A stretch of 64,000 nucleotides of DNA from Prosopocoilus inquinatus (GCA_036172665.1 CM069871.1:3348001-3412000); one strand, 5' to 3'. Shown: positions 32,791 through 44,448, numbered from the stretch's first letter. Notes: generated by a model from the letters alone, not told the origin. A program made the numbers and translations.

Positions 32791-33942
32791 AAAAACCATA
32801 AAAAAAAGACGATCGATCGATAACAAATAAAGAGTGTGTTTTTTTTTTAATTTGTTGGCTGTGAAAGTTTAATTGTGAAGTGTCGTGTCAAAATAATAGT
32901 TAATAGATGTCAATTTGACGTTTGAACTTAGCTCTACGGCATACCTAACCTTGCTTTTGAGTTCGATATTAACAATGAACCGGGAAAATGTTGAAATGGT
33001 GAACTCCACCACGAAAATTTTCTGTTCTTGTGAAAACGCCATTAAAAAAACAATTTTTATTTGAAAATTCAAAGCAAATGACAGGTATCAGATGTTGTGG
33101 TGCGTTCACAATGAACAGTCACCGCCACCGCGTCACTTCGACGCCAAATTAAAAAAAAAACAAAAACAAAAACTCACTACAACTCACTATGTTAGAAAGC
33201 CGCTTTTCCTCGATTAGGATTGGTGCTTGCGCATTTATTTTTGGTGAAAAATTGTAAGTTTTTGCGACAACTAACATAATGAGGCATAAAAATAAAACAA
33301 ACAAATTCACTAAAGTAGCAAAGGAGTAAAGGAGATTGTGGTTTTGACAGATAAAAACAAAAAAACCTCTTACTACACGAAGCTTCCTACATTGCCGTCT
33401 TCCAACAATGAGTAAATAACAAAGAATTAACAATTAATGCCTTATTCCATCAAATCGCAAAAGAAACGACACGACATATCTGCTTGGACATAACCTAATT
33501 GACGATATTGTTATTATCGGCAGGGTTGCCAATTTCAAAAAAATAAAAAAATCCATAAACCAATGTTTAAAAAATACTATTAGTTCTTAATCAAAAGAAT
33601 TATAATTAAAAAATACCTACGATCTTACGGGTGACAGTGTTTCTGTACTCACTTAAGCCCGTGTCACACAGTGTTACTAACCTAAAACTAAGACAGTTTC
33701 ACCAGAATTAGCTTAAAATTCCCTAAAACTTTCCCTAAAACCTCGTAGAAATAAACAAGCGAGCTCAGTACAAGCGACTTGTCACTTTTCTAATTACTTT
33801 CAGAACTTTGTCTCATCTTAAACCTTACATTTTTCTTTAGCAAAAATTGATTAGAAAGCAAAAGTAAATACAAGTACACGCAAAACGAATAATATCTAAG
33901 TCGAAATATAACTAAATGGTTTTTGTTAATTCCTTAATTTAA
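32791..33942. other. Unique noncoding stretch
   Basis: Small minus-strand frames (67 and 94 codons) lack domains. AGGGTTGCCAATTTC at 33,513 carries the recurring TTGCCAA motif. Nothing else seen. Confidence 0.4.
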
Positions 33943-34100
33943 GAGCCGTATGACACGAAGTTAATTTTAGTGTAAAATTTATATGATACACAAAGTGACA
34001 GAGTTAGGTTAACGTGGTCAGTGTTTATTGGTTAATTTGACATTTATCTGTCATTTTTTTACAAATTTTATATAATAAATACCATCGTGTCGTAAGGGCC
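33943..34100. mobile_element. Diverged GRGCC-ended foldback MITE
   Basis: The left GAGCCGTATGACACGA is matched, inverted, by the right TCGTGTCGTAAGGGCC. Inner arms pair GTGTAAAATTTATATGAT with ACAAATTTTATATAATAA. TAA lies before the left end but not after the right. Confidence 0.6.
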
Positions 34101-34790
34101 TCGATATGATCTCTCTAGAAGTCCCAGTCTCCAAATAATATTCTCCAAATGTATGTAGGTAGATATGACATTCCTAAGTTGGCAACACTGGTGTGACACC
34201 ATGCAGTGTTTGTTATAAAATCTTGTGCAAAGTGGCACCGCCTTTACAATTCAGTACCATGAGTAGAATATGTGGGGATGATCGATATCGTCTCGGTTAT
34301 AAGCACATGGCGGACAGAAAAAGGTGTAAAACTTTACTATTGCAACGAAGCGGTGCGATGTTATAAATAGATTGTGTACACGCCTGAACATATTTGCCGG
34401 CGCAGCGCGTCTAGCTGATAGTGAACAATCGGTAAGCCAAAGTAATAATGCATTCGTTAGGACGGCATGATTCACAATAATGTCGCGGTTGACTGCGATG
34501 CTCGGACACGATGCGCACGAGAGAGTGTGCTGCAGAGACGTGTCGTGTTTCTATTTAATTCAAATCAACTAAATTGTTGTTTCTAAATTCAAGAAAGAGC
34601 TGTTATTAGCTTCCGGAATTATATTCGCGTTGTTACCGTGGCGATATTAGACTGATTGATTAAAAATCACGTATAAGCGGGCGGAACATTTAACGCTTCG
34701 ATTTAGACTCCCGGGTCGAGTCGGACTGCCGCTGTCTCAAACTGGTTTCCAGCAGTTCACTTTCTTAGATCCTCCCTTTGGTTATAAGTA
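34101..34790. other. Unique noncoding stretch
   Basis: TTGGCAACACTGGTG occurs at 34,180. TATAAAA (34,214) with TCAGT (34,251) is a weak promoter-like pair. A 74-codon minus-strand frame has no domain. Confidence 0.4.
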
Positions 34791-35066
34791 CCGTGCCTTC
34801 AAATGAATTCCTCATTAAAGTCGGCTGTGATTTTTTTAAGCTATTGGCAACACTTATTACATTTCCTAGCCTATCAGTTTGAAAATAACTTTCAGTAATC
34901 AATGCAAGACATTCTGGTGATGTCACGAAAATACATGACAAGTGTCACAATTTGACGTTTATTTAATTTAAGTAATTGGACAGTTGTCATCAGTGTTCTA
35001 AACGTTTCGGAAATAAAACACTGAAATCATAGGCCATTTTAATTGGGAATTCATTTGAAGGCACGG
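34791..35066. mobile_element. 276-bp TIR element, CCGTGCCTTC ends
   Basis: CCGTGCCTTCAAATGAATTC at the left is exactly inverted at the right (35,047-35,066). The inner arms continue imperfectly. The interior has TTGGCAACACTTATTAC and no coding frame. Confidence 0.8.
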
Positions 35067-36363
35067 CACAAAAACTGATAGCGCCCACATTATGTAACAC
35101 TTCGCAGTGGACAATCTGTATAATACGCGCTAACTAATCATAATAAAATATATTTTTACAAATAAAGTCTATTAGAATTAGTTAGCGCGTCAATAATAAA
35201 AGCGACAGAATTAAGTAATATCATGCTCAATTGAATTGATACCACCAGGCAATTTCCGTAACCGTTATAGTAACTGAGACGCTAAATCTTCTTTTTACTA
35301 AGCATGATGATACCTTGAAGCGTCAATTTACATTTTCAAACGGAAAAAAATCTTTTCAATATTAAAACAGAAACTGACATGACAGCATTTTGAATTGGTT
35401 CTTCTTAGAGCGATTTTCTTGAAACTTCTTATCAAAATAAGAAAGGGATGGGAGATGCTCTCATAGTGTTCTGGCGCGACGATTCGAAAATGTCATCGTG
35501 AGTAGGTATTTTATTTTCCTCCGGGGAATTTACGGAACCATCGGGCCCAGGTGTCTGTCTGTGCATTAAATTGGGGCGAATGTGTTCGATTAAAATTAAA
35601 TAAAAAATTTCGCCTCAAATTCAATCTGTATTGCACTGGCGGGGAGCAAGTCGTGCGTATCTAAACAGTTCAGCGCAAACACAATGAGACGCCGCCGCCG
35701 CCATTATTGCGGCATGTCGAAAAAAAATGTGTATGTTGCGAGGTAAATCAAGCAAAAACTGTTATAACTAAACGTTCCATTAAAGATAGCCGGTAATTTT
35801 GTCGGTCGTAAGTGATTAACCTGAACCAGGAATTTCGTTCATTTTATGCCGTACGAGGAGAAACAAATCACGAGTATTATTTTTACAAGAGTATTATTTT
35901 ACAGTTCGAAAATTCTTTTCGTGGATTTTCGAGTTCTATACTTTGCTCTTTTTGATTTGATATGAATCCAACAATCAGTGATTTTCCCGGATTAAAAAAA
36001 AAAAAATTTAAAATTTCCTTCCAGTTGTCATCACTCACACTGTCAATTATCAGAGGAAAGACACAAAGTGAATAAGGAAATAGATAAATAGGATGTTTTC
36101 GACAATAAAAAGAAATCTAAATAAAAAAGAACAAGGGATGAACTAACAAAAAAAGTCAAAAAAATACTTATCCTGATGAATTTCCTACTTACATCAACAT
36201 TCTTTCAGTTTACTATCATTCAGCTTTCAAAATTCAGAAATAAATTCTCAGATTCGGGAGGTATTTAATTTATTCCTGCAGGTTTTTGAAATTTCCCGCA
36301 CGGTTCAGTCAATACGAAATAAAATTTTAAAAAATTGCCAAGAGTGTAAATAAAATGCAGTTA
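35067..36363. other. Unique noncoding stretch with a small inverted repeat
   Basis: ACGCGCTAACTAAT (35,124) and its inverse ending 35,190 form a 67-bp foldback. A CGCCGCCGCCGCC run lies near 35,690. CpG-rich patches at 35,480-35,830 could be regulatory. No gene. Confidence 0.45.
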
Positions 36364-36487
36364 TAAATGCAGCAATAATAAAAAAAAAGGTCATTTAGTT
36401 TACCATGGGCATGAACTCGAATTTGTGTCGCTGAAACGATTTTAATTACCGTTCACTGTTTTACCGACGTTTCTTGTGCGTTACAGT
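36364..36487 (+). repeat. Direct repeat, copy 1 (interrupted by a hAT-like element)
   Basis: AAGGTCATTTAGTTTACCA, ACCGTTCACTGTTTTACCG and GCGTTACAGT match 37,751-37,862. The homology continues after the inserted element as GAGGTTATGTTTGTG. Confidence 0.75.
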
Positions 36488-37601
36488 CAGTGTTGCCAGA
36501 GATGGTAATTTATCACCAGATCTGGAGATATTTGTTATTTGATAATTACCTAGTGATTATTTTTAAAAATCGTGATTTTCTGGTGCTTTTTCATAAAATA
36601 TAATAAGTAATAAGAAGAAATTTATGACATTAAAGTAATTTTAAGTGTCAATGATGAAAGTTGAGACGTTGCCTTTTTGCGATATCCAATATCAAGCGTC
36701 TGTCAACAGTGTCAACCTTTAGTGCTAGTTTTTCCCGCCAATGCGAAAATATTTGCAAGGCACTTTTTCTTCGTAAACTGTAAACTCCTTTATACAAATT
36801 CATATATTTTTAGTTGTGTTAAATGTCATTTTGCAATTTACAAACATTTACATTTTACAATCGAAGGCAACAAAGTATTAGGCAATTACGGTTTCCTGTA
36901 GTTTTTCTCCAAAATGGTACTCTTTAAATACAATTTCCCACTTTAGGTAACACTTTCTAAGCTTGCAGATTTGACAAGTTCATAACTTTTGTAAAGTCTG
37001 TGAAATCAATTGCATAAATAATACCATTCGGAGAAAGAAAAATTACAGGAAACTGTAACTGTCTATTATTTTTTATTTTCAACCGTAGCTGCTTTCTTTT
37101 GCTTAAAACTTTCAACCTGGTTTCGAATAGTTTGGATCTGGATTTCGTAGTTGCCGCAATAAAACACTTCAGATTTGAATTATTGATTGACAGTTTGCTT
37201 GTAAATAACTGCAATTCAATCCAAACGAAAAGTAAAAATAGTTTGATTTGAAAAGGAAATGGGATTATCGATCGGGACTGAATTTTCAAGGAGAGTGGGG
37301 ATTAATCCGTTTGCAAAAGAACGTCCATCTTTGAATCTAAACGCGTTTGGATCACGTTCTTGTAAGCGAAAGAAAGCACCTCTTAATTAGGAAAGGTATT
37401 TGAAGTTTTTGTTTTTTTTTTTAATCATTTTGTACCTGAATATAAGACATAATTTTAATGCCTCAATATAATAACGTCCAAAATTAAAATCAACGACAAA
37501 TTAGTACAAACAAAAATAAAATAAACTGGTGATTTCCAGTTGGTAACTGGTGACTTTTTGACAGCCAATCTGGTGACTTAAATCTTGATCGTCTGGCACT
37601 G
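36488..37601. mobile_element. 1.1-kb hAT-like element with 8-bp target duplication
   Basis: The left end CAGTGTTGCCAGAGATGGT (then ATCACCAGATCTGG) is mirrored at the right by CCAATCTGGTGACTTAAATC and CGTCTGGCACTG. GTTACAGT flanks both sides exactly (36,480-36,487 and 37,602-37,609). CAGTG ends and an 8-bp duplication are hAT hallmarks. The interior has no transposase; a 110-codon minus-strand frame lacks hAT motifs. A foldback MITE (36,886-37,058) is nested inside. Confidence 0.85.
36886..37058. mobile_element. Foldback MITE, TTCCTGTAATTTTTC family, copy 2
   Basis: TTACGGTTTCCTGTAGTTTT, TCTCCAAAATGGTA and their inverses TACCATTCGGAGA and AAAATTACAGGAAACTGTAA. Same family as 18,674-18,958; nested in the hAT-like element. 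Confidence 0.7.
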
Positions 37602-37750
37602 GTTACAGTTGAGGTTATGTTTGTGTAGATAAGAACTATAACAATATTTAAATCTGCCGCCAAATCAGACGTTTAATCTTTAGTCAAATTTTGCCGCCGA
37701 ATTTAATTCATTATCGAAAGTCATTTTCGAAATGAATACATAAATACATA

Positions 37751-37862
37751 AATACAGTAATAATAAAAAAAAGGTCATTAGTTTACCAAGAACGCGACTT
37801 TAACAGAAAATTCATTATCGTTCACTGTTTTATCGTTGTTTTGTGTCTTACAGTCGAGGTTA
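37751..37862 (+). repeat. Direct repeat, copy 2 (empty site)
   Basis: Uninterrupted paralogue of 36,364-36,487: TTACAGT is followed directly by CGAGGTTATGTTTGT, where copy 1 carries the 1.1-kb insertion. Confidence 0.75.
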
Positions 37863-38198
37863 TGTTTGTCAAAAGCATCGATCTTTCAATCGATTCAAAT
37901 CGCGTATGTTAACTTCCATCCGAGGAAAAATTTATTAAGATTAAGCCCCCAAGTCGTCGATATTCTTTTGTTTCTTGTTCGTTACGTCCAGCGAAATTCG
38001 ATAATTTTTGTTTCAGACCTCTAATAGTCTTTTTCCACTCTAATTTTTTTAATCAAAAATTAAACCCAACTAATCTCGATGTTAACACAGCGCAAACCAA
38101 AAAATCAAATCAAAAAATCAACGAAAATTGGGACCAATCCGCCGAAATAAAAAGTTAAACCAAGGAAATTTTTTAAAAAACAAAAAAAATAGGATTAA
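37863..38198. other. Noncoding spacer
   Basis: AT-rich; small frames only, no domain. Confidence 0.4.
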
Positions 38199-38297
38199 AG
38201 GCCGTTTTCAATTTAAAGTCACTTTAAGAATAGGGAAACAAATTGTTTTTTTGGTTAAAGTAACTTTAAATTTAAAGTCCTATTATGAAATCGGCCC
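38199..38297. mobile_element. GGGCC-type MITE with TAA duplication (99 bp)
   Basis: AGGCCGTTTTCAATTTAAAG at the left, inverted at the right as AATTTAAAGTCCTATTATGA and AATCGGCCC. TAA flanks both ends (38,196-38,198 and 38,298-38,300). A compact, internally deleted relative of 52,145-52,274. Confidence 0.75.
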
Positions 38298-38446
38298 TAA
38301 GCCCGGTGTCGGTGTCCTTTTGTTTCTCGTTTATTATATTCTCTTTCTTTTGTTTCAGTCCTCTCTTTTGTTTTCTGTGAGCTTCATTTAGTTGATTTCT
38401 AATTTTAGTCACAGCATTTACTGTCGGAAGCAAAAAAAAAAACAAA

Positions 38447-38485
38447 TTACAGTTTCCTGTAATTATTCTTTCTGAAAATGGTAGT
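38447..38485 (+). repeat. Single arm of the TTCCTGTAATTTTTC foldback family
   Basis: TTACAGTTTCCTGTAATTAT, TCTGAAAATGGTAG matches one arm of 18,674-18,958. No partner arm was seen. Confidence 0.5.
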
Positions 38486-38510
38486 GATTAAAGATGTATA
38501 TTTTTTTAAA

Positions 38511-38690
38511 TAAGTAGAAAGTTTTTTTAATCTCAAACCGGACAGAAAAATGAAGGGAAACACACTCAACGTTTCGCTATAGATTTATAGCTTCGTCAGG
38601 AGTGACGAAGCTATAAATCTATAGCGAAACGTTGAGTGTGTTTCCCTTCATTTTTCTGTCCGGTTTGAGATTAAAAAAACTTTCTACTTA
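38511..38690. repeat. Perfect palindrome, 88-base arms with 4-base spacer
   Basis: Positions 38,511-38,598 are the exact reverse complement of 38,603-38,690, with GGAG between. The arms include CTCAAACCGGACAG, ACACACTCAACGTTTCG and GCTATAGATTTATAGC. Similarity stops abruptly outside the arms. On the minus strand the centre reads CTGACGAAGCTATA...TATAGCGAAACG, one of the hammerhead-like motifs in this window. Confidence 0.95.
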
Positions 38691-39085
38691 CTATTTTCAT
38701 CGGACAAGAACAAACTTCAATTATATTTTTTTAATTAAACACAAAGTCAAATTTAATTTTTTTTTACTAAAACAGGCAACAAAAATAAACCATTTTAAAA
38801 ATTAAAAAGATTAAAAAACGAAACCTATTTTCCAAAGTCTATCAACAACTATTTAAATGGAAACTAATTAATTAATTAAACGGAAAGGAATGTAATTAAG
38901 CTTCTCTGAAAATTAAAAATTCATATAATAGAAATTCAAAAATTACACGGGACTCAAAAATAGCAATTCTAATATGTAGTCTCTCACAGACAGTTTATTT
39001 CCATATTCCGTTTCCTCAAACCAATTTAAAAAATAAATCATTTTCGATTCGATTTCGTAAAAAATAAAATCGATCATCAAACATC
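38691..39085. other. Noncoding spacer
   Basis: AT-rich; nothing recognised. Confidence 0.45.
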
Positions 39086-39240
39086 GTACAAAGCACGAAC
39101 ATAACCTCAAATATAATAACTGTCAATTTATTATCCGTTTCTCAGCGTGCCCAACTGCACAGCATAAAATAGCACTAATCATAGCCTGCTCTAATTATGA
39201 ATTCCGTTGATCACTTGGTGTAAGGCAAGAAGAATGACGA
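39086..39240 (+). repeat. Dispersed direct repeat, copy 2
   Basis: Counterpart of 32,636-32,790, with ATAACCTCAAATATA, CACAGCATAAAATAGCACTA and CTCTAATTATGAATTCC. Confidence 0.65.
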
Positions 39241-40590
39241 CATTTAAACTGCAGTCGCAGAAAATATTTTCTTTTTTTTTAATTGAATCTTCGTTCAAAT
39301 TGTGACACCGAATGTGATTCACAATAATTTATTATCGACGTTGCTTTTGAAATAAAGTTTCGAAAACAAAAAAAAAATCTTGCAAAATTAACCTTAAATT
39401 GTTAAATGTCAAATGACTGATCGAAAAGAATATGGTCGCCACACCGGTAGTGCCAACACAACTTTTTTAAAGTTACTTTTTCATGGCAAGGCCAAACTAG
39501 ATTGATTATTTTTTTTCGATCAGAACAAATTTTTGTTATTTTTAACATTTTTTGGAACAATCATAGTAGATTGTTAATGCGATTAAGATTCAGTTGTTTA
39601 GTTTCAATAACGGTTTAGTGTCTGAGATTAATAAATTATTCTTAAAGCAGGAAGAATTGAATTGCTTCATTAACTTGCGACACCAAGTCAAGCAATCGAA
39701 TAGGTTAGAACCTTTAAAAAAGTTTTAAGCATATTTCATTGTGATTGGGCAACATAAAGATATAACAGTCCAATAAATTGCCCCCTCCATTCTCTTTCGC
39801 GTTGTGTAACACCGCATTAACCCTCGTCCTCCGTCAGGCCACACTTTTGTCGATTGGTTGCCGTTGAAATGAACAAAATAGGGTGAGGGTCGGTTATGTA
39901 AACATCAAATGGTGGAGGAAGTCGATTACAGAACAGAAAGAGTAAGAGGGGGGAGGGGGGGCCTCCGTCGAACAGCCAATAGCCAACTTCTAGCAACGAG
40001 TTTGGGTTTTATGAAATTAAGACGTTTATGTTACCTAGCCAACGACACTTTTTTTTTCTTTTTTGTTTTTCTGTTAAAGTGGAGTTTCTCTTCCGCGTAA
40101 TAACAACGAGCGATAAAATTATTATTGGAGTGACTGACATGTGTCATAATGGCAGGCCAGTCACACTTCGATTTCACAAATTAGGTGGCTGTTACAAGCG
40201 ACTTGAAGCACTTAAAGCTACACATCGGACATTTTCTTTCTTTTTTTTTTACTCATTAATAAGGTGATTGCATCCGTGGAATTTTTATGCGCGGGGCCTT
40301 ACGTAATCATTCGTTAGTTTTAAGTATATGCTTAGGTGCTCGTTTATTACCGAGCACTTGTTTAATATTCTCTGGTAATTATTGAACTATTCGACTACTT
40401 ACAGCTTTTAATTACGCCAGCGTTCATGTGTTTATGATTTTCATTAATTTCTGGAATATTGCAGCAGCTAGTTTTATGCACTCCACTCCATTCACTCACT
40501 CACTCACTCACTCGCTCGCTCATCAAAGTTAGTCGCATCTATATTAGCGTGTCTTCCTTCCAAACCCAAACGTCAATCTATCTTCTCTTG
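39241..40590. other. Unique noncoding stretch
   Basis: A G-rich run GAGGGGGGAGGGGGGCC lies near 39,946. 39,780-39,905 is CpG-rich with ATGAACAAAATAGG|GTGAGG, a weak exon-like pattern. An (ACTC)n run is near 40,493-40,517. No gene is supported. Confidence 0.4.
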
Positions 40591-41574
40591 CTCACTTCAA
40601 AGAACTGTTAATAAGAAGATGCATCTTTAAATGCCAGCATGAAGAGCATTTGATTGAAATTACTCCTCGGAATTTAATGAGGAAGCGCGGATTTAATTTA
40701 TTTCTAGTATTAGCAGTAAATTCGTTGGCACTTGTTACATGGAAGAATTTAGAATTAGGTAGACACTTAAATGGCGTTAATGTTTTCTCTAAACAAAACC
40801 ATTTGCGAATAATTGGCATAATCTGCTCGGGTCTTGTTGCAAAACCTTCTTCAATTCTTCTTCTAGTTAGATACACACGTATTTATTGGGCCATCAATCA
40901 TTAAGTCTCCTTAAGGACAACCTACGCTTTCTCCAGTGGTCCTTTGGGTACAAACTTCCTGTTTCTTTTGCATTTTGGAAGGAAGAAACCAGATGATCGA
41001 AGAAGAGGTACCCTCCGCAGATGATACAGAGGCGTTGCCCCACGATGGTGGAAATGTTAAAACCAACAACCGTCGCCTCAGAAGATCCAATTTTTATTTC
41101 TTCTTCAATCCTGCATTAAATATTTGGATTTTTCAATCAGAATCAGATTTTTGCCTTGCCTTGCATTCAGATGATTTGCCCATCTGATGACGTGCCTCTT
41201 CCCATCGGCTTTGTACACTCGTGGTCATCAAAAGTATTACGCTTACGTACTTACTAATCTTGTCACTGATGGTAACGTATCTGTCAAATGGCTAAATTAT
41301 TTTGGACATCCCTTAGGATGGTGATATCATAGGTCTTTTCCTTCTAAATATAGTTTCTTCTGTTGCTGCTAGATACTCTTAACGCTTATGAATGTATTCA
41401 AGCAAATTAGGACTAAGCCTTCTGCAATGGTCTCTTATGTTTACATTTCAATTTCTTTGGGAAGCCTTGGAACCCCCATTTTTTGCCTCGGAAGTTCCAA
41501 CTTTAATTTCTTCTTATATTTTGCACTGCTTATTTGAATGTTGTTATTCGTTGGGAGATCACCTTATGCAGAAT
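40591..41574. other. Noncoding stretch
   Basis: Frames of 84-94 codons on both strands at 40,592-40,904 are overlapping by-products. 40,936-41,187 is an 83-codon plus-strand frame without motif. Pyrimidine richness begins here and continues to about 48 kb. Confidence 0.35.
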
Positions 41575-41910
41575 TAGTTTTGCTTGGGGCAATTCTTCTT
41601 CTTCTTCTTCTTCTTCTCTTAATTTAACGAGATGTGCCACCGTCTTCTCAGGCCTAATCTCCATCGGTTCTCGTCGTCTCTTGCGTACCTTTGGTTTCAC
41701 GTTTTCTTGGGCTGTCTGTCATCAATGTTTAGATTATTAAAATCTCGTTACGAGGAATTCGTTTTGCTCGAGGCATTTCTTCTTTTTCTTCTTCTCTTAA
41801 TTTAATTTGATGTGCCACCGTTTTCTCAGGCCCGGTTCTCGTCGTCTTTTGCGTACGTTTTGTTGCACATTTTCTTCGATCACCTGCCCATCAATGTTCA
41901 GGTTACTGAA
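41575..41910 (+). repeat. About 180-bp tandem duplication
   Basis: Both copies contain TTTTGCT, a TTC-triplet run, CTCTTAATTTAA, GATGTGCCACCG and TTCTCGTCGTCTCTTGCGTA or a near match (anchors at 41,617 and 41,797). Confidence 0.75.
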
Positions 41911-42234
41911 AAGTTTCGGGTCTTGACATTCTAAACATTCACTTTTTCAAAATGGTTACCATGTGGTCGCCATGCGTGCAAACCAATTTCGTTTAAAATC
42001 ATCGAATCGATGATTTTTTTCCTCTTCTGGGACTTCGTCTGCGGCGCTAATTTCAATTTTGGAAAGAGACTAGTCTCACGAGATCCCAAAGGTTGAATAC
42101 TGCAAGAAATAAACTTTTAAAGATTGTACATTTAAGGTTGGTGATTTGGTTCGATGTAAGTACCAATGCCACAGTTGCAGAGATGATCTTATTTTTCTTC
42201 TTAAGCGTCCGGAAAACAGGGATAATCTCTTCCA

Positions 42235-42660
42235 TTGCCGACGGCGTTTCGAAATTTCTTGGAAAAAGTTACATTTTGGCTGCAGCAAGACAGAACATCG
42301 ACAGGGCCAATCCTGAAGCATTTTTTTTTTGCAAGAAAAAGGAAACAGGCAGTAGTAGAGATTAAATCAGTTCTTTGGAGATTCCAGAAGATGGCCAACG
42401 ACTGCGGAAGCGTTCAACATTACCTATGGTCTTACTTATTGAATTTCAGACTTCGGACAAAAAGTTCTTTTCTAGCTGCAGCAAGACAGAACATCGACAC
42501 CACCAGTTCTGAACAATTATTTTGCAAGAAAAACGAAACGTCGGCAATAGAAGAGATTAAGGCAATGCTCCGGAAGCTCCAGAAGACGGGAAACGACTGC
42601 GAAGGTCCTCAAGATTACCTCTGGTCTTATTATTTCAGTTTCAGACTTAAGGGAAAGTAA
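42235..42660 (+). pseudogene. Two decayed copies of a 65-residue protein-like module
   Basis: From about 42,279 and 42,475 (spacing 196) the DNA encodes AARQNID, a CKK motif, an EIKxxLxxxQKxxND stretch, and YLWSY...FRL in both copies. Spacing is not a multiple of three: copy 1 has a two-base deletion shortly after its lysine run, which shifts its frame, so the two modules read through together only from there. The protein-level match (for example HYLWSY and DYLWSY) is better than that of the surrounding DNA, suggesting former coding. The family is not recognised. Confidence 0.3.
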
Positions 42661-43080
42661 TTTCACCCAGCCTTGAAGAAGTTACGAAGCCGGTCCTGTT
42701 CTTAAAAATTACCAAATTACGGTTTGTAAGGAATGTAGCTTATGATCTTTTGTCCATGTGGTCGTAAACCAATTCAATAAATGAAAGTTCTTTCATTCTC
42801 TTAGCGATCCATTGCTTGGTCCATGCTGCAGATGTCAAAAAGAACCTCAGAACCAAAACCTCATCGACCGATCCCCCTTGCCTTGAACCTCATCAGTTGC
42901 CAAAACGTTGTTTCAAACACAAACTCGAAGAAAATCCCGACTTCTTCTAAAACCCTCCAAACCAAAAGAACAGCAAGAAAAGGAGAGCAGTCTCTCACTG
43001 AAATGTCTTTCTCGGTTTCATTTTCAATTTTCTCAGATTATCTTGATTTTTGTCTCTAGTTGGAAGAGAGGGAGAGGCAG
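42661..43080. other. Noncoding spacer
   Basis: A 78-codon frame (42,823-43,059) has no motif. Nothing else. Confidence 0.4.
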
Positions 43081-43590
43081 TTAGAGGAGATAGATGTATA
43101 GACCAGATAGATGTACAGACAAGATAAATGAATAGACGAAGCAGATGGATAGATGAGATAAACGGTTAGACGAGAGAGATGGATAGACCAGATGGACGCA
43201 CAGACAAAACGGATCAATAGACGAAGCAGATGGATAGATGAGATAGACGGTTAGACGAGAGAGATGGATAGACCAGATGGATGTACATGTACAGACAATC
43301 TACTTCATCTATTCACCCAATAGATGAAGCAGATGGATAGATGAGATAGACGGTTAGACGAGAGAGATGGATAGACCAGATGGACGTACAGACAATCTGC
43401 TTCATCTATTCACCCAATAGATGAAGCAGATGGATAGGTGAGATAGACGGTTACACGAGAGAGTTAGATATAGATATAATATGAGAAAGCTGGGAAGACA
43501 AGATAAATGGATAGAGGAAGATGGTTAAACGAGTTAGATGGACAGACGACATAGAAGGACAGACGAAATAGACCAACAGACGAGAAAATG
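43081..43590. repeat. GATGGATAGA-rich minisatellite
   Basis: Irregular repetition of GAAGCAGATGGATAGATGAG and GGTTAGACGAGAGAGATGG (about 43,138, 43,216, 43,326 and 43,424), with local periods of about 80-108 bp. Twice it contains a hairpin of 16-base arms built on TTCATCTATT/AATAGATGAA with a CACCC loop (about 43,300 and 43,395). Confidence 0.9.
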
Positions 43591-43938
43591 GTTTTTTTTT
43601 TTTTAATATGACGTCCTCAAAGCGCTTAGAATTTCAGTTGTTCAAGTAAATTGACTTAAACCGACGCTGCTGCAAGAATGCCCAATATTTGAAGAGATGT
43701 TGGACACATGTTTATATAACAGTTTCCTTTCTGCTTCGACATTTTCTTCTTCAGTGACAGACAACAAACCGTAGGGCATCCAGAATTTTCTTCAAGATCA
43801 CATCTTCTGAGGAGCATGGTTCCTTGTACTTGTTCTCTTTCCTTTTTCATCTTCCGAGGACCATGGTTCCTTGTACTTGCTCTCTTTTCTTTTTCTTTCT
43901 TGTTTTAGAAAACCCCATCCTCCTCGGGTGATCCGGTT
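43591..43938. repeat. Pyrimidine-rich sequence with about 52-bp duplication
   Basis: CATGGTTCCTTGTACTTG with CTCTTTCC/CTCTTTTC recurs about 52 bases apart (43,816 and 43,861). On the minus strand both read KEREQVQGTM. Confidence 0.6.
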
Positions 43939-44400
43939 TTGATTTCTTCTTTTATTTGCATCATGCTTCTTTTTTATCGTTATTTACAAAAGCAATTCCT
44001 TGGCTTAAGCGAAACCATCTTTTTTGGAATTTACAGGATTTATCCTCTTCTACAGCTCTATTGGATCTTGTCTTGTTAACGACAATCTTTTTTTCATTTG
44101 AAGGTCTCTTAATTCTTCGTACTGCTTCCTTGCCTGGTGATTTCCAATTAAACATTTTCTTAGTAGGCCATCTGTCGTAGTTTTGATTTCTTCTTTTATT
44201 TGCACCAAGTTTTATTTTTATCGTTGTTTGCAAAAGCAATTCGTCGGCTTAAACCAACCATTCATCCTTTTTTTTTGGAATTTATAGGACTTGCCCTTTT
44301 CTATAGCTCTGTTAGTCCTCATCTTATTGACAATCTTTTTAATTCTTCGTACTGTTTTGCCTGGTGTTTTCCAATTAAACATTTTCTTAGGCAAAACCAT
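43939..44400 (-). repeat. 244-bp tandem duplication with protein-like minus strand
   Basis: Anchors TTGATTTCTTCTTTTATTTG at 43,939 and 44,183. Both minus strands encode KKMFNWKxPGK, VRRIK, IVNK, NRA and a KxKFQK motif, in frames of 92 and 60 codons. Indels differ between copies but the reading frame is largely kept within each, so a former or current basic-protein repeat is possible. The simpler view is a repeat with chance frames. Confidence 0.45.
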
Positions 44401-44448
44401 TTAAGGTCAAACCATTCTTATCCTTATGTTCGAAACATTAAGGATTAC

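Noticed and set aside
34214..34260. TATAAAA followed by TCAGT as a promoter
   Set aside because: The spacing is longer than usual and there is no exon-like sequence downstream.
36957..37289. 110-codon minus-strand frame inside the hAT-like element as a transposase
   Set aside because: Far too short, lacks recognisable hAT catalytic or dimerisation motifs, and overlaps a nested MITE.
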